A stretch of 47,804 nt of DNA, from contig NZ_PVZG01000033.1 in NCBI RefSeq assembly GCF_003002065.1, forward strand, positions 1 through 47,804, given 5' to 3'. The stretch comes from Pseudosporangium ferrugineum (GTDB lineage: Bacteria > Actinomycetota > Actinomycetes > Mycobacteriales > Micromonosporaceae). Within the stretch, counting starts at the first letter, position 1, and every line of letters begins with the position of its first letter. The translations under genes and the position numbers were made by a program. Positions 8,576 to 15,992 of this stretch are shown piece by piece. The notes under the pieces are model-generated. The model was not told the DNA's origin, did no database searches, and saw only the letters and a list, made by a program, of their open reading frames with translations.

Positions 8576-8671
8576 TCAGGGCGCGACGCCGTTGCGCAGG
8601 CGGGAGGAGTGCAGCGGTCCCCGCGCGACGGGCGTCGACACCCGGGCGAGGAGGGCGTGCGTCGTAGGCAT
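8576..8671 (-). CDS. 31-codon leader ORF upstream of erm
   Basis: An ATG at 8671 opens a 31-codon frame ending in TGA at 8576. The peptide begins MPTTHALLARVSTPVARGPL and continues Arg-, Leu- and Ser-rich. No ribosome-binding site precedes it, but TAGGGT, a good actinobacterial -10 (TAnnnT), ends 6 bases before the ATG, so the transcript should be leaderless and begin at or near this ATG. The ORF ends 125 bases before erm, and the hairpin over the erm ribosome-binding site lies in between. In known erm systems drug-stalled ribosomes on a leader peptide open such structures. That this peptide stalls ribosomes is inference. Confidence 0.55.
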   Translation of the reverse strand: MPTTHALLARVSTPVARGPLHSSRLRNGVAP

Positions 8672-8677
8672 GCCGCG

Positions 8678-8683
8678 ACCCTA
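8678..8683 (-). promoter_or_regulatory. -10 box of the erm leader transcript
   Basis: TAGGGT on the minus strand matches TAnnnT and places the transcription start at the leader ATG. About 18 bp upstream lies GGAAAC and further upstream a run of five A's in otherwise GC-only DNA. WhiB7-dependent promoters carry an A/T run immediately before the -35 element; here the run is displaced by several bases, so that link is only suggestive. Confidence 0.45.
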
Positions 8684-8724
8684 CGCCGTACCCGGTCGCG
8701 GTTTCCCGGGGTTTTTCGCCGGCG

Positions 8725-10275
8725 CTACGACAGCGTGCGGTCGGCGGCCTGGCGCAGGTCCAGCTTGCCGATGAGCTCGCGGGCGGTCTCCTCGTCGATC
8801 TCGCCCTCCATCATCGCCCTGCTCAGAGCGTTGCGCCGCAGGTCGAAGTCCTCGTCCGTCGTCCCGGCCGCGGCGCCCGCCGCGATCTCGTCGCCGAGCC
8901 GGCGCCGGGCGGCGGCCTCCCGCTGTTCCGCGCGGACGTCGATGCCCAGCAGGCGGACCACCCGCCGGATGGTCGTGCCCTGGATCAGCAGCGTGCCCAG
9001 GGTGACGACCAGGGCGATGGCCTGCACGGCCTCGCGGCCGGGGAACGGTTCGCCGGCGGCGGTGACCTCCGGGATCGCCGCCGCGGCGGCCAGGGTGAGG
9101 ATGCCGCGCATGCCCGTCCAGCCGACCACCAGCGTCTCCCGGGTGGTCGGCGGGCCCAGCGGGGGATCGAGCCGCTTGCGGCCCCGGGCCCGGCGCGCCC
9201 GCCGCTCCTCGGCCCGCCGGGCCCGTTCGGGGTCCGCCTCACGGCGCCGCCGGTCCATCAGCTCGTTCAGCCGCCAGCGGCCGAAGAGCAGGGAGACGCC
9301 GGCCAGGCGGAGGACGATCGCGGCGAGCAGCAGGACGACGGCGGCGATTACGGTACGGGTGAGCCCCGGCCCTTCCTCGGCGCGCAGATCGTCGATGACG
9401 AACTTGAGCTGCAGCCCGATGTACGCGAACACGAACGTCTCGAGCAGGAAGTCCACGACCGGCCAGAACGCCTCCTCCTGCAACCGCGTCCGGTACGCGC
9501 CCGGAAACTGGTGCCGGGGATCCATCGACGTGTTGATCGTGATGGAGAACGCCGCCATGACCACGGCGAGGATGCCGGAGGCGTGCAGTTCCTCGGCGGT
9601 GAGGAAGGCGGTGAACGGCACCAGCAGGCCCAGGGCCGTACCCAGGGTCGGATTGCCCAGCCGCCGGCGGATCATCAGGGCCGCCATCGCCAGGACCGCG
9701 CCGACCAGCAGCCCCACCCCGGCGTTGTAGAGGAACTCGCGGATGCCCGAGCCCCACGTCGCGTGGTCACCGCTCACCGCACCGACCGCGATGCTGAACA
9801 GCGTCAGCGCGGTCGCGTCGTTGACCAGGCTCTCCCCGGTCAGGATCGTGGTGACCCGGCGTGGCAGGCCGAGCTCGGCGCCGTGCGAGACGGTGGTGAT
9901 GGTGTCCGGCGGCGCCAGCACCGAGCCGAGGACGAACGCCGCCGCCAGGCCGATCGAGGGCAGCAGCCAGGACGACAGCACGCCCAGCGCGCCGGCGGTG
10001 AGCACCACCAGCACCACGCCGAGGTTGATGATCGCGCGCAGGTTCTGGCCGAACCCGGTGAACGAGGCGCCGCGCGTCGCCGAGTAGAGCAGCGGCGGTA
10101 TGACGAGCGCCAGCAGCAGTTCGCTCTCCAGCTCGAGCCGGGGGACGCCGGGGACGAAGCTCACCGCCGCGGCGAGCGTCACGACGATGAGGCCGGGCTG
10201 GAGGCCGCGACGGTGGGCGAACGCGGTGACCGCGATGCCGGCCCCGGCGATGAGCAGGATCTGGACGCCGTTCAC
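8725..10275 (-). CDS. Na+/H+ antiporter, CPA1 family
   Basis: The product is 516 residues with about 12 hydrophobic segments. Family signatures are the PPDT segment (LGSVLAPPDTITT), the GESLVNDATALTL helix with the ion-binding Asn-Asp pair, and TGMRGILTLAAA. An Arg-rich cytoplasmic insert (about residues 345-375) and a C-terminal soluble tail follow the pattern of bacterial NhaP-like exchangers, which extrude Na+ (or K+) in exchange for protons. The GTG at 10275 has no ribosome-binding site. TACCGT ends 7 bases upstream, so the message is probably leaderless. It diverges from glyA across a short shared promoter region. Confidence 0.88.
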   Translation of the reverse strand: MNGVQILLIAGAGIAVTAFAHRRGLQPGLIVVTLAAAVSFVPGVPRLELESELLLALVIPPLLYSATRGASFTGFGQNLRAIINLGVVLVVLTAGALGVLSSWLLPSIGLAAAFVLGSVLAPPDTITTVSHGAELGLPRRVTTILTGESLVNDATALTLFSIAVGAVSGDHATWGSGIREFLYNAGVGLLVGAVLAMAALMIRRRLGNPTLGTALGLLVPFTAFLTAEELHASGILAVVMAAFSITINTSMDPRHQFPGAYRTRLQEEAFWPVVDFLLETFVFAYIGLQLKFVIDDLRAEEGPGLTRTVIAAVVLLLAAIVLRLAGVSLLFGRWRLNELMDRRRREADPERARRAEERRARRARGRKRLDPPLGPPTTRETLVVGWTGMRGILTLAAAAAIPEVTAAGEPFPGREAVQAIALVVTLGTLLIQGTTIRRVVRLLGIDVRAEQREAAARRRLGDEIAAGAAAGTTDEDFDLRRNALSRAMMEGEIDEETARELIGKLDLRQAADRTLS

Positions 10276-10342
10276 CGGGCCTACGGTAAGGCCTCGTGGG
10301 AGGGATGAGGCGGAGGCCGGGCGCCGACGGTATGCTCGTCGG

Positions 10343-10423
10343 CGGGCCGTGACTGGCGCTTGAGATGGACGACCATCGGGGAGCGGCCTCACCCACCGGG
10401 GTGAATGCCGTGCGCCTGGGCCT
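10343..10423 (+). promoter_or_regulatory. ZTP (pfl) riboswitch controlling glyA
   Basis: The leader contains the hallmarks of the ZTP/pfl aptamer in order: GGGCCGTGACTGGCG (10344-10358), then CCATCGGGGAGCG (10373-10385), a variable arm, and GCCGTGCGCCTGGGC (10407-10421). The GGCG of the first block and the CGCC of the last can form the pseudoknot. This class senses ZMP/ZTP, which accumulate when 10-formyl-tetrahydrofolate is short, and turns on one-carbon genes such as glyA. A TATGCT -10 box at 10331-10336 puts the start just before the aptamer. A small inverted repeat ATCAC/GTGAT (10425-10436) lies beside the glyA ribosome-binding site and may belong to the expression platform; no intrinsic terminator is seen, so control of translation is more likely. 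Confidence 0.88.
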
Positions 10424-10447
10424 CATCACCTGTGATAGGGAGGTCCG

Positions 10448-11872
10448 ATGTCTGAGCTGAACGCCGAATCGACCGCTTTCCGCGCCGCGCTGGACGCCGT
10501 GCGCGCCGTCGAGCCCCGGATCGCCGACGCGATCGCGAAGGAGCTCCACGATCAGCGTGAGTCCCTGAAGCTGATCGCGTCCGAGAACTACGCGTCGCCG
10601 GCCGTGCTGCTGGCCATGGGCAACTGGCTCTCCGACAAGTACGCCGAGGGCACCATCGGCCGCCGCTTCTACGCCGGCTGCCAGAACGTCGACACCGTCG
10701 AGGCGGTCGCCGTCGAGCACGCCAAGGCCCTGTTCGGCGCGCCGTACGCGTACGTCCAGCCGCACTCCGGCATCGACGCCAACCTGGTCGCCTACTGGGC
10801 GGTGCTCGCCGACCGGGTCGAGGCCCCGGCGCTGGCCAAGGCGCAGAAGCGCAACGTCAACGACCTCACCGACGCCGAGTGGGCCGAGCTGCGGCAGGCG
10901 TTCGGCAACCAGCGGATGCTCGGCATGTCGCTCGACGCGGGCGGCCACCTCACCCACGGCTTCCGCCCCAACATCTCCGGCAAGATGTTCGACCAGCGCA
11001 GCTACGGCGTCGACGCGGCGACCGGCCAGATCGACTACGCCGCCCTGCGCGAGTCGGCGCGCGAGTTCAAGCCGCTGATCATCGTCGGCGGCTACTCGGC
11101 GTACCCCCGCAAGGTGAACTTCCGGATCATGCGGGAGATCGCCGAGGAGGTGGGCGCGACCTTCATGGTCGACATGGCGCACTTCGCGGGCCTGGTCGCC
11201 GGCAAGGTCTTCACCGGCGACTTCAACCCGATCGAGCACGCGCACATCGTCACCACGACCACGCACAAGAGCCTGCGCGGCCCCCGCGGCGGCGCCGTCT
11301 TCTGCCAGCCCGAGCTGGCCGACCAGGTCGACCGCGGCTGCCCGATGGTCCTCGGCGGCCCGCTCGCGCACGTCATGGCCGCCAAGGCGATCGCGTTCGC
11401 CGAGGCCCGCCGCCCCGAGTTCGCCGACTACGCCCAGCGCATCGTCGACAACAGCCAGGCGCTCGCCGAGGGCCTGATCAGGCGCGGCGCGACCCTGGTC
11501 AGCGGCGGCACCGACAACCACCTGGTCCTCATCGACGTCGACAAGTACGGCCTGACCGGCCGCCAGGCGGAGCAGGCCCTGCTGGACAGCGGCATCGTCA
11601 CCAACCGCAACGCGATCCCGCAGGACCCGAACGGCGCCTGGTACACCTCCGGCATCCGGATCGGCACGCCGGCCCTGACCACCCGCGGCCTCGGCACGGC
11701 GGAGATGGACCAGATCGCCGAGCTGATGCACACCGTCCTGTCCCAGACGAAGGCGGGCGCGTCGAAGGCGAAGTTCGACCTCGACCCGGCCGTCGCCGAC
11801 CGCATCAGCAAGCAGGCCAACGAGCTGCTCGGCGCCTTCCCCCTCTACCCGACCGTGGACCTGGGCGTCTAG
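10448..11872 (+). CDS. glyA: Serine hydroxymethyltransferase
   Basis: The product is 474 residues, longer than the usual 415-430. It carries the inserted segment between the HSGIDANL and GHLTHG parts that is typical of one actinobacterial form. It interconverts serine and glycine, charging tetrahydrofolate to 5,10-methylene-THF, with pyridoxal phosphate on the lysine of THKSLRGPRGG. The N-terminal LIASENYASPAVL and RRFYAGCQNVD motifs are intact. GGGAGG lies 5 bases before the ATG. The ZTP riboswitch in its leader fits control by folate one-carbon status. A strong hairpin terminator follows. Confidence 0.97.
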   Translation: MSELNAESTAFRAALDAVRAVEPRIADAIAKELHDQRESLKLIASENYASPAVLLAMGNWLSDKYAEGTIGRRFYAGCQNVDTVEAVAVEHAKALFGAPYAYVQPHSGIDANLVAYWAVLADRVEAPALAKAQKRNVNDLTDAEWAELRQAFGNQRMLGMSLDAGGHLTHGFRPNISGKMFDQRSYGVDAATGQIDYAALRESAREFKPLIIVGGYSAYPRKVNFRIMREIAEEVGATFMVDMAHFAGLVAGKVFTGDFNPIEHAHIVTTTTHKSLRGPRGGAVFCQPELADQVDRGCPMVLGGPLAHVMAAKAIAFAEARRPEFADYAQRIVDNSQALAEGLIRRGATLVSGGTDNHLVLIDVDKYGLTGRQAEQALLDSGIVTNRNAIPQDPNGAWYTSGIRIGTPALTTRGLGTAEMDQIAELMHTVLSQTKAGASKAKFDLDPAVADRISKQANELLGAFPLYPTVDLGV

Positions 11873-11931
11873 ATCAAGATCATCATGTCGTAGCTCGGTG
11901 GGTGGTGCTGACCGCAACTCCCGTCGAGGCC

Positions 11932-11966
11932 GGGGCCGGGGCCCAGCATTCGCTGGCCCTGGCCCC
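11932..11966. terminator. Bidirectional terminator between glyA and the oxidoreductase
   Basis: GGGGCCGGGGCCCAGC pairs with GCTGGCCCTGGCCCC around an ATTC loop, with one bulge and one mismatch, followed by TTCATTCT. It starts 60 bases after the glyA stop and ends 2 bases from the stop of the convergent gene, so it can serve both. Confidence 0.75.
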
Positions 11967-11967
11967 T

Positions 11968-12972
11968 TCATTCTGCGTGAGTGGGGAGAACCGAGATCAC
12001 GACCTTTGCGCGGGCGTGGTCGCTCTCCAGGTAGCGCATGGCCTCGGGGACCTCGGCGAGGTCGTAGCACCGGTCGATCACCGGCACGAGGCCGTCGTTC
12101 TCGGCGTGGGCGCGAAGAGTGTCCAGATGGGAGCGGCTCGGGGCGGTGGTCAGCACGACGATCCGCTGCCGCCGGACGAAGGGCGCCAGCAGCCGGCCGC
12201 GGGCGATGAGCCAGACCGGACCGACGAGGCTGCCGCCGCCGTAGACGCCGCCGCCGGACAGGACCAGCGTGCCCGTGGGGGTCAGTGCCCGTCGCAGGGC
12301 CCGGAGGGAGCGGTTGCCGACGAGGTCGAGTACGAGGTCGTGGCGCCGCCCGAGCCGGGTGAAGTCCTCGCGGGTGTAGTCGACCACGTGATCGGCGCCG
12401 AGGGAGCGGACCAGCTCGGTGTTGCGGGTGCTGCACACGGCGGTCACGGTCGCGCCGAGCAGCTTGGCGAGTTGCACCGCCAGGGTGCCGACCCCGCCGG
12501 AGGCGCCGTTGACGAGCACGTGCCGGCCGGGCTCGAGGCCTCCCGCGTCGCGCAGTCCCATGAGGGCGGTGATCCCGGCCAGGGGGAGCGCCGCCGCCTG
12601 CCGCGGGGTCAGGTTCGCGGGGGCGGTCGCCACCAGCGCCTCGGGCACCCGCACGTACTCCGCGAACGCGCCGTTGTCGTCGCCGAGGTCGCCGAACACG
12701 GCATCGCCGGGGCGCAGCTGCCGGACGTCCGGGCCGACCGCCTCGACCCGGCCGGCGAAGTCGCGGCCGCGGATCCGCGCCCGGGGACGGGACCGCCCCA
12801 TCGCCAGCCGGGCCATCCGCGGATCCCCCCGCATGACATGCCAGTCGTACGCGTTGAGCGCCGCCGCCTCCACCCGGACCAGCACCTCGCCGGGACCGGG
12901 AACCGGCACGTCGACGTCCGCGAGCGTGAGTGTCCCGGGCGGCCCGTACCTGTCCTGAACGATCGCCTTCAC
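11968..12972 (-). CDS. NAD(P)-dependent MDR oxidoreductase (quinone oxidoreductase-like)
   Basis: The product is 334 residues of the zinc-free quinone-oxidoreductase branch of medium-chain dehydrogenases. It has an N-terminal GroES-like fold (VKAIVQDRYGPPGTLTL...PGPGEVLVRVEAAALN) and a cofactor-binding NGASGGVGTLAVQLAK, with no four-cysteine zinc loop. Members reduce quinones or enals with NADPH. The GTG at 12972 has GGAGGGGAGG 5 bases upstream. It is divergent from a TetR regulator, and two copies of a 17-bp operator lie between them, so repression by that regulator and induction by an electrophilic or quinone-like ligand is likely. Confidence 0.85.
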   Translation of the reverse strand: MKAIVQDRYGPPGTLTLADVDVPVPGPGEVLVRVEAAALNAYDWHVMRGDPRMARLAMGRSRPRARIRGRDFAGRVEAVGPDVRQLRPGDAVFGDLGDDNGAFAEYVRVPEALVATAPANLTPRQAAALPLAGITALMGLRDAGGLEPGRHVLVNGASGGVGTLAVQLAKLLGATVTAVCSTRNTELVRSLGADHVVDYTREDFTRLGRRHDLVLDLVGNRSLRALRRALTPTGTLVLSGGGVYGGGSLVGPVWLIARGRLLAPFVRRQRIVVLTTAPSRSHLDTLRAHAENDGLVPVIDRCYDLAEVPEAMRYLESDHARAKVVISVLPTHAE

Positions 12973-12988
12973 CGTCGCCTCCCCTCCT

Positions 12989-13005
12989 GGTGTACGCCGT
13001 ACACC
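12989..13005. promoter_or_regulatory. TetR operator, copy 1
   Basis: GGTGTACGCCGTACACC is an inverted repeat with 8-bp arms around one central base. It lies just upstream of the oxidoreductase ribosome-binding site and is identical to the copy at 13022-13038, with centres 33 bp apart (three helical turns, same face of the DNA). Confidence 0.85.
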
Positions 13006-13021
13006 TGCCCTCGAAGTATGG

Positions 13022-13038
13022 GGTGTACGCCGTACACC
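13022..13038. promoter_or_regulatory. TetR operator, copy 2
   Basis: This is a second exact copy of GGTGTACGCCGTACACC, here extended by one matching G/C pair on each side. It lies 46 bp before the TetR start codon and would allow autorepression together with repression of the divergent gene. Confidence 0.85.
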
Positions 13039-13084
13039 CGTCAAGGCGGATATCGTTTCCCTGCCCCCGGGAGACGAGGACGGC

Positions 13085-13789
13085 ATGGTTGAGCACACCC
13101 TGCGGCGGACACCGCTGAGCCGTGACCGGGTGCTGCGCGCCGCCGTGGCCCTGGCCGACGAGGCGGGCATCGAGTCCCTGAGCATGCGCAACCTCGCCCA
13201 GGAGCTGGGGGTCGTGCCGATGGCCCTCTACAAGCACGTCGCCAACAAGGAGGAGCTGCTCGACGGCATGATCGACGCGGTCGTCGGCGAGATCGACCCG
13301 CCGGTGCCCGGAGCCGGGTGGAAGCAGGCCGTCCGCGGCCGCATCCTGTCGGCGCGCCGGGTGCTGCAGCGCCACCCGTGGGCGCCGATCGCCATCGAGT
13401 CGCGCACCGCGGCGACGCCGGCCGTGCTCGCGTACCTCGACTCGATGGTCGGCACGCTCTCGGCCGGCGGCTTCTCCGCCGACCTGGCCCACCACGTGAT
13501 GCACGCGATGGGCAGCCGGATGCTGGGCTTCAGCCAGGAGCTCTTCGACGCCTCCCGCAACGCCGGCCGGTCCGGGGCAGCCGCCGCGGAACCACCGGCC
13601 GCCCCGCCGCCGGAGTTCGCGGACCGGTTCCCGCACCTGGCCACGATCGCGACGGCGGCCTTCCACGACGACGCATCGGTGGTGGGGACGGGCTGCGACG
13701 ACCAGTTCGAGTTCGAATTCGCCCTCGACCTGCTGCTCGACGGCATCGAACGCCTGCACCGCCAGGGCTGGACATCACACCCGGCCTGA
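13085..13789 (+). CDS. TetR-family transcriptional regulator
   Basis: The product is 234 residues. The N-terminal helix-turn-helix (about residues 13-58; LSMRNLAQELGVVPMALYKHVANKEELLDGM) is canonical. The C-terminal half resembles the TetR_C domain of tetracycline-repressor-like proteins, with a Pro/Ala-rich loop (about 165-180). It most likely represses the divergent MDR oxidoreductase and itself through the twin palindromes between the genes. The ligand is unknown. A GGAG lies 12 bases upstream of the ATG and a GAGGA closer to it. Confidence 0.9.
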   Translation: MVEHTLRRTPLSRDRVLRAAVALADEAGIESLSMRNLAQELGVVPMALYKHVANKEELLDGMIDAVVGEIDPPVPGAGWKQAVRGRILSARRVLQRHPWAPIAIESRTAATPAVLAYLDSMVGTLSAGGFSADLAHHVMHAMGSRMLGFSQELFDASRNAGRSGAAAAEPPAAPPPEFADRFPHLATIATAAFHDDASVVGTGCDDQFEFEFALDLLLDGIERLHRQGWTSHPA

Positions 13790-13806
13790 CCCGGCCGTCC
13801 CACCCC

Positions 13807-13883
13807 CGCGCCCGGCGGTCTTCCGCCGCGCCCGGTTGTTCGTGCCGCGCCCGGCCGTCCTCGCCGCGCCCGGCCGTTTCTTA
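13807..13883. repeat. Four degenerate 19-20 bp tandem repeats
   Basis: Four head-to-tail units each begin CGCGCCCGG: 13807-13826, 13827-13845, 13846-13864 and 13865-13883. They diverge in their second half (GGTCTTCCGC, TTGTTCGTGC, CCGTCCTCGC, CCGTTTCTTAT). They fill the gap between the TetR stop and the next gene. There is no spacer/repeat alternation, so this is not a CRISPR array; function is unknown. Confidence 0.7.
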
Positions 13884-13960
13884 TCGCGGCTGGCCGGCGG
13901 GCGGGCGGGCGGCGTGGGCCGGGCTGTTTTGCGGGTGCGCTCGCCGGGTAAGCGGCCGGG

Positions 13961-15055
13961 ATGACGGATCATCCGGTCGACCAGCCCATCGGTGAGCTCG
14001 AGACGGTGCACACGTTCGACAGCGGGCCCATGCCGACGGGCGTCAGCGTCTCCGCGCGCGGCCGCATCTTCGTGAACTTCCCGAAGTGGGGCGACGACGT
14101 CCGGTTCACCGTGGGGGAGATCCGCGACGGGGTCGTGGTCCCGTACCCGGACGAGGGCTGGAACACCCCCTCCGCCGACGACGACCCGAAGGCGTTCGTC
14201 TCGGTGCAGAGCGTCGTCGTGGACCCGGCCGACCGGCTCTGGGTGCTCGACACGGGCGCCCCCGAGTTCCGGGAGACGCAGGTCGGCGGGCCCAAGCTCG
14301 TCTGCATCGACCTGGCCACCGACACCGTGATCCGGACGATCGTCTTCGACCGCAGCGCCGCGCTGCCCACGACGTACCTCAACGACGTGCGGTTCGACCT
14401 GCGGCGCGACGTCGCGTACATCACCGACTCGTCGGACCAGGGCCCGAACGGCATCATCGTGGTGCACCTCGGCAGCGGTACGGCCTGGCGGCGGCTGCAC
14501 GACCACCCGTCCACGAAGGCCGAGACCCCGCCGTCGCTCCTGCCCGTCGTGGAGGGCGAGCCGTTCCTGGAGCGCCCCGAGGACGGCGCCCCGGAGCCGG
14601 TCACCATGGGCGCCGACGGCATCGCGATCTCGGCCGACGGCTCCCGGCTCTTCTACTGCCCGCTGATGTCGCGCCGCTGGTACAGCGTCTCCACCGACGC
14701 CCTCCTGGGCACGGACCTGGGCGACGACGAGGTGGCCGCGACGGTCGTCGACGAGGGCGACAAGGGCGGCGTCGCGGACGGCCTCGAGACCGACGACCAG
14801 GGCCGCGTGTACGTGACGAACACCGAGCACAACGCCATCCTGCGGCGGCTGCCCGACGGCACGATGGAGACCGTGGCGCACGACCCGCGCCTGCTGTGGC
14901 CGGACACCATGTCGGTCGCCGAGGACGGCTACCTCTACGTGACCGCGAACCAGCTGCACCGGCAGCCCACGTACCGGCGCGGGCAGGATCGGCGGCGGTA
15001 CCCGTACCAGCTCTTCCGGGTCGCCATCGGCGCCGGCCCGGTCAAGCTCGTCTGA
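13961..15055 (+). CDS. Major royal jelly/yellow-family protein (beta-propeller)
   Basis: The product is 364 residues with the repeat pattern of the MRJP/yellow beta-propeller family: PTGVSVSARGRIFVNFPKWGDDV near the start, VVDPADRLWVLDTG, LNDVRFDLRRDVAYITDSS, and PDTMSVAEDGYLYVTANQLH near the end. There is no signal peptide or membrane segment, so it should be cytoplasmic. Bacterial members are related to SMP-30-like lactonases but lack proven reactions; a sugar-lactone or small-molecule hydrolase role is only a guess. No strong ribosome-binding site precedes the ATG. The 3' end overlaps the convergent phosphoesterase by 14 bases. Confidence 0.8.
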   Translation: MTDHPVDQPIGELETVHTFDSGPMPTGVSVSARGRIFVNFPKWGDDVRFTVGEIRDGVVVPYPDEGWNTPSADDDPKAFVSVQSVVVDPADRLWVLDTGAPEFRETQVGGPKLVCIDLATDTVIRTIVFDRSAALPTTYLNDVRFDLRRDVAYITDSSDQGPNGIIVVHLGSGTAWRRLHDHPSTKAETPPSLLPVVEGEPFLERPEDGAPEPVTMGADGIAISADGSRLFYCPLMSRRWYSVSTDALLGTDLGDDEVAATVVDEGDKGGVADGLETDDQGRVYVTNTEHNAILRRLPDGTMETVAHDPRLLWPDTMSVAEDGYLYVTANQLHRQPTYRRGQDRRRYPYQLFRVAIGAGPVKLV

Positions 15056-15545
15056 CGAGCTCGTGCAGCCGCACGCCGGCGAGGTGGCCTGACTCGATCT
15101 CCGCGGTCATGTACGTGCAGAACGGCTGCCGCCGCCGGTCGGTGGGGCTGCCCGGGTTGAGCAGCCGCAGGCCGCCGGGCGTCGTGGTGTCCCACGGGAT
15201 GTGGGAGTGCCCGAAGACCAGCACGTCCGTGTCCGGGAAGGCCGCCTCGCAACGCTGCTCGCGCCCCTTGGCGTCGCCGGTCTCATGGATCACCGCCAGC
15301 CGTACGCCGCCGAGCGTGGCCCGCGCGATCTCCGGCAGCCGGGCGCGCAGCGGAGCGCCGTCGTTGTTGCCGTAGCAGGCGAGGAGCCGGCGCGAGCGGG
15401 CCGAGAGCGCGTCGAGCATCGCGACGTCCACCCAGTCGCCGGCGTGGACGACCACGTCCGCCGCCTCGACCGCGGCCCACAGCTCGGCCGGGAGATCGCG
15501 GGCCCGCTTGGGCACGTGGGTGTCGGTCGTGAGGACCAGGCGCAT
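15042..15545 (-). CDS. YfcE/MJ0936-type metallophosphoesterase
   Basis: The product is 167 residues, the usual size for this small calcineurin-like family. The metal ligands are visible as TDTHVP (residues 7-12), HAGDWVD, GNND, the VIHETGD segment and FGHSHIP. Members hydrolyse phosphodiesters in vitro, and physiological substrates are mostly unknown. TACATT (15557-15552) ends 6 bases before the ATG, so the message may be leaderless. Confidence 0.88.
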   Translation of the reverse strand: MRLVLTTDTHVPKRARDLPAELWAAVEAADVVVHAGDWVDVAMLDALSARSRRLLACYGNNDGAPLRARLPEIARATLGGVRLAVIHETGDAKGREQRCEAAFPDTDVLVFGHSHIPWDTTTPGGLRLLNPGSPTDRRRQPFCTYMTAEIESGHLAGVRLHELVRRA

Positions 15546-15808
15546 GGCCCCAATGTAGGCGGAGCCCTTGTCCGTCCTGCGGTGGATCGGGGTAAAAGCC
15601 CGTCCTTCTGGTCACAGCTCATTCGGGCGGGTCGATGACCTCCGTGGTCCTGTGCCGCCCCGGAGCCTCCTCGATCGCGCCGGGCATCCCGGGACCCGGC
15701 GCATCTCTCCAGCTCAGTGTGCGGCTCGACGGTCGGGTATGGACGGTGGCGGGGATCGAGGGCGGCGGGCGGCCCGGGGTCGTCCCGGGTCGCGGCTGAC
15801 CGGACGGC

Positions 15809-15826
15809 GGAACCGGTTCCGGAACC
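15809..15826. promoter_or_regulatory. Overlapping palindromes GGAACC-GGTTCC-GGAACC
   Basis: Two perfect 12-bp palindromes overlap by six bases: GGAACCGGTTCC (15809-15820) and GGTTCCGGAACC (15815-15826). They lie 27-44 bp upstream of the -35 box of the secreted discoidin/beta-helix gene. The inner GTTCCGGAAC equals the palindrome upstream of the other discoidin gene (2897-2906). They may be binding sites for an unidentified regulator. Confidence 0.45.
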
Positions 15827-15852
15827 GCTCGCGTAACCGTTGCGCCGACCCT

Positions 15853-15906
15853 TTGACACATCGGCGTAACGAACTTAGCGTCCACAGGGCGGGTAAGCGC
15901 TCTCCC
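15853..15906 (+). promoter_or_regulatory. Sigma-70-type promoter with a downstream LacI-like operator
   Basis: TTGACA (15853-15858), a 17-bp spacer and TAGCGT (15876-15881) form a near-ideal vegetative promoter. GGGTAAGCGCTCTCCC (15891-15906), an imperfect palindrome centred on AGCGCT with GGG/CCC ends, overlaps the expected start region and resembles LacI-family operators. The LacI gene at 18163-19164 is the nearest candidate repressor. The rest of the 15546-15992 gap holds no gene I can support. Confidence 0.7.
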
Positions 15907-15992
15907 AAGATCACTTACCTTCGCCGGAGCATCCCCGGCTCCGCACCGGGCGCGATCCCCGCGCGTCCGTCCTGGCGTACAAGGAGAAAGCC

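Noticed and set aside
9767..13759. Long minus-strand open frame of about 1330 codons
   Set aside because: It crosses glyA, the oxidoreductase and the TetR gene in wrong frames and has low-complexity content. The real genes in this span are well supported by motifs.
13807..13883. Tandem units considered as a CRISPR array
   Set aside because: Units of 19-20 bp abut directly with no unique spacers, and no cas genes are present.
15635..15799. Possible 54-codon ORF on the plus strand in the gap before the secreted protein
   Set aside because: It has an ATG but no ribosome-binding site or nearby -10 box, and its Gly/Pro-rich translation matches nothing I know.
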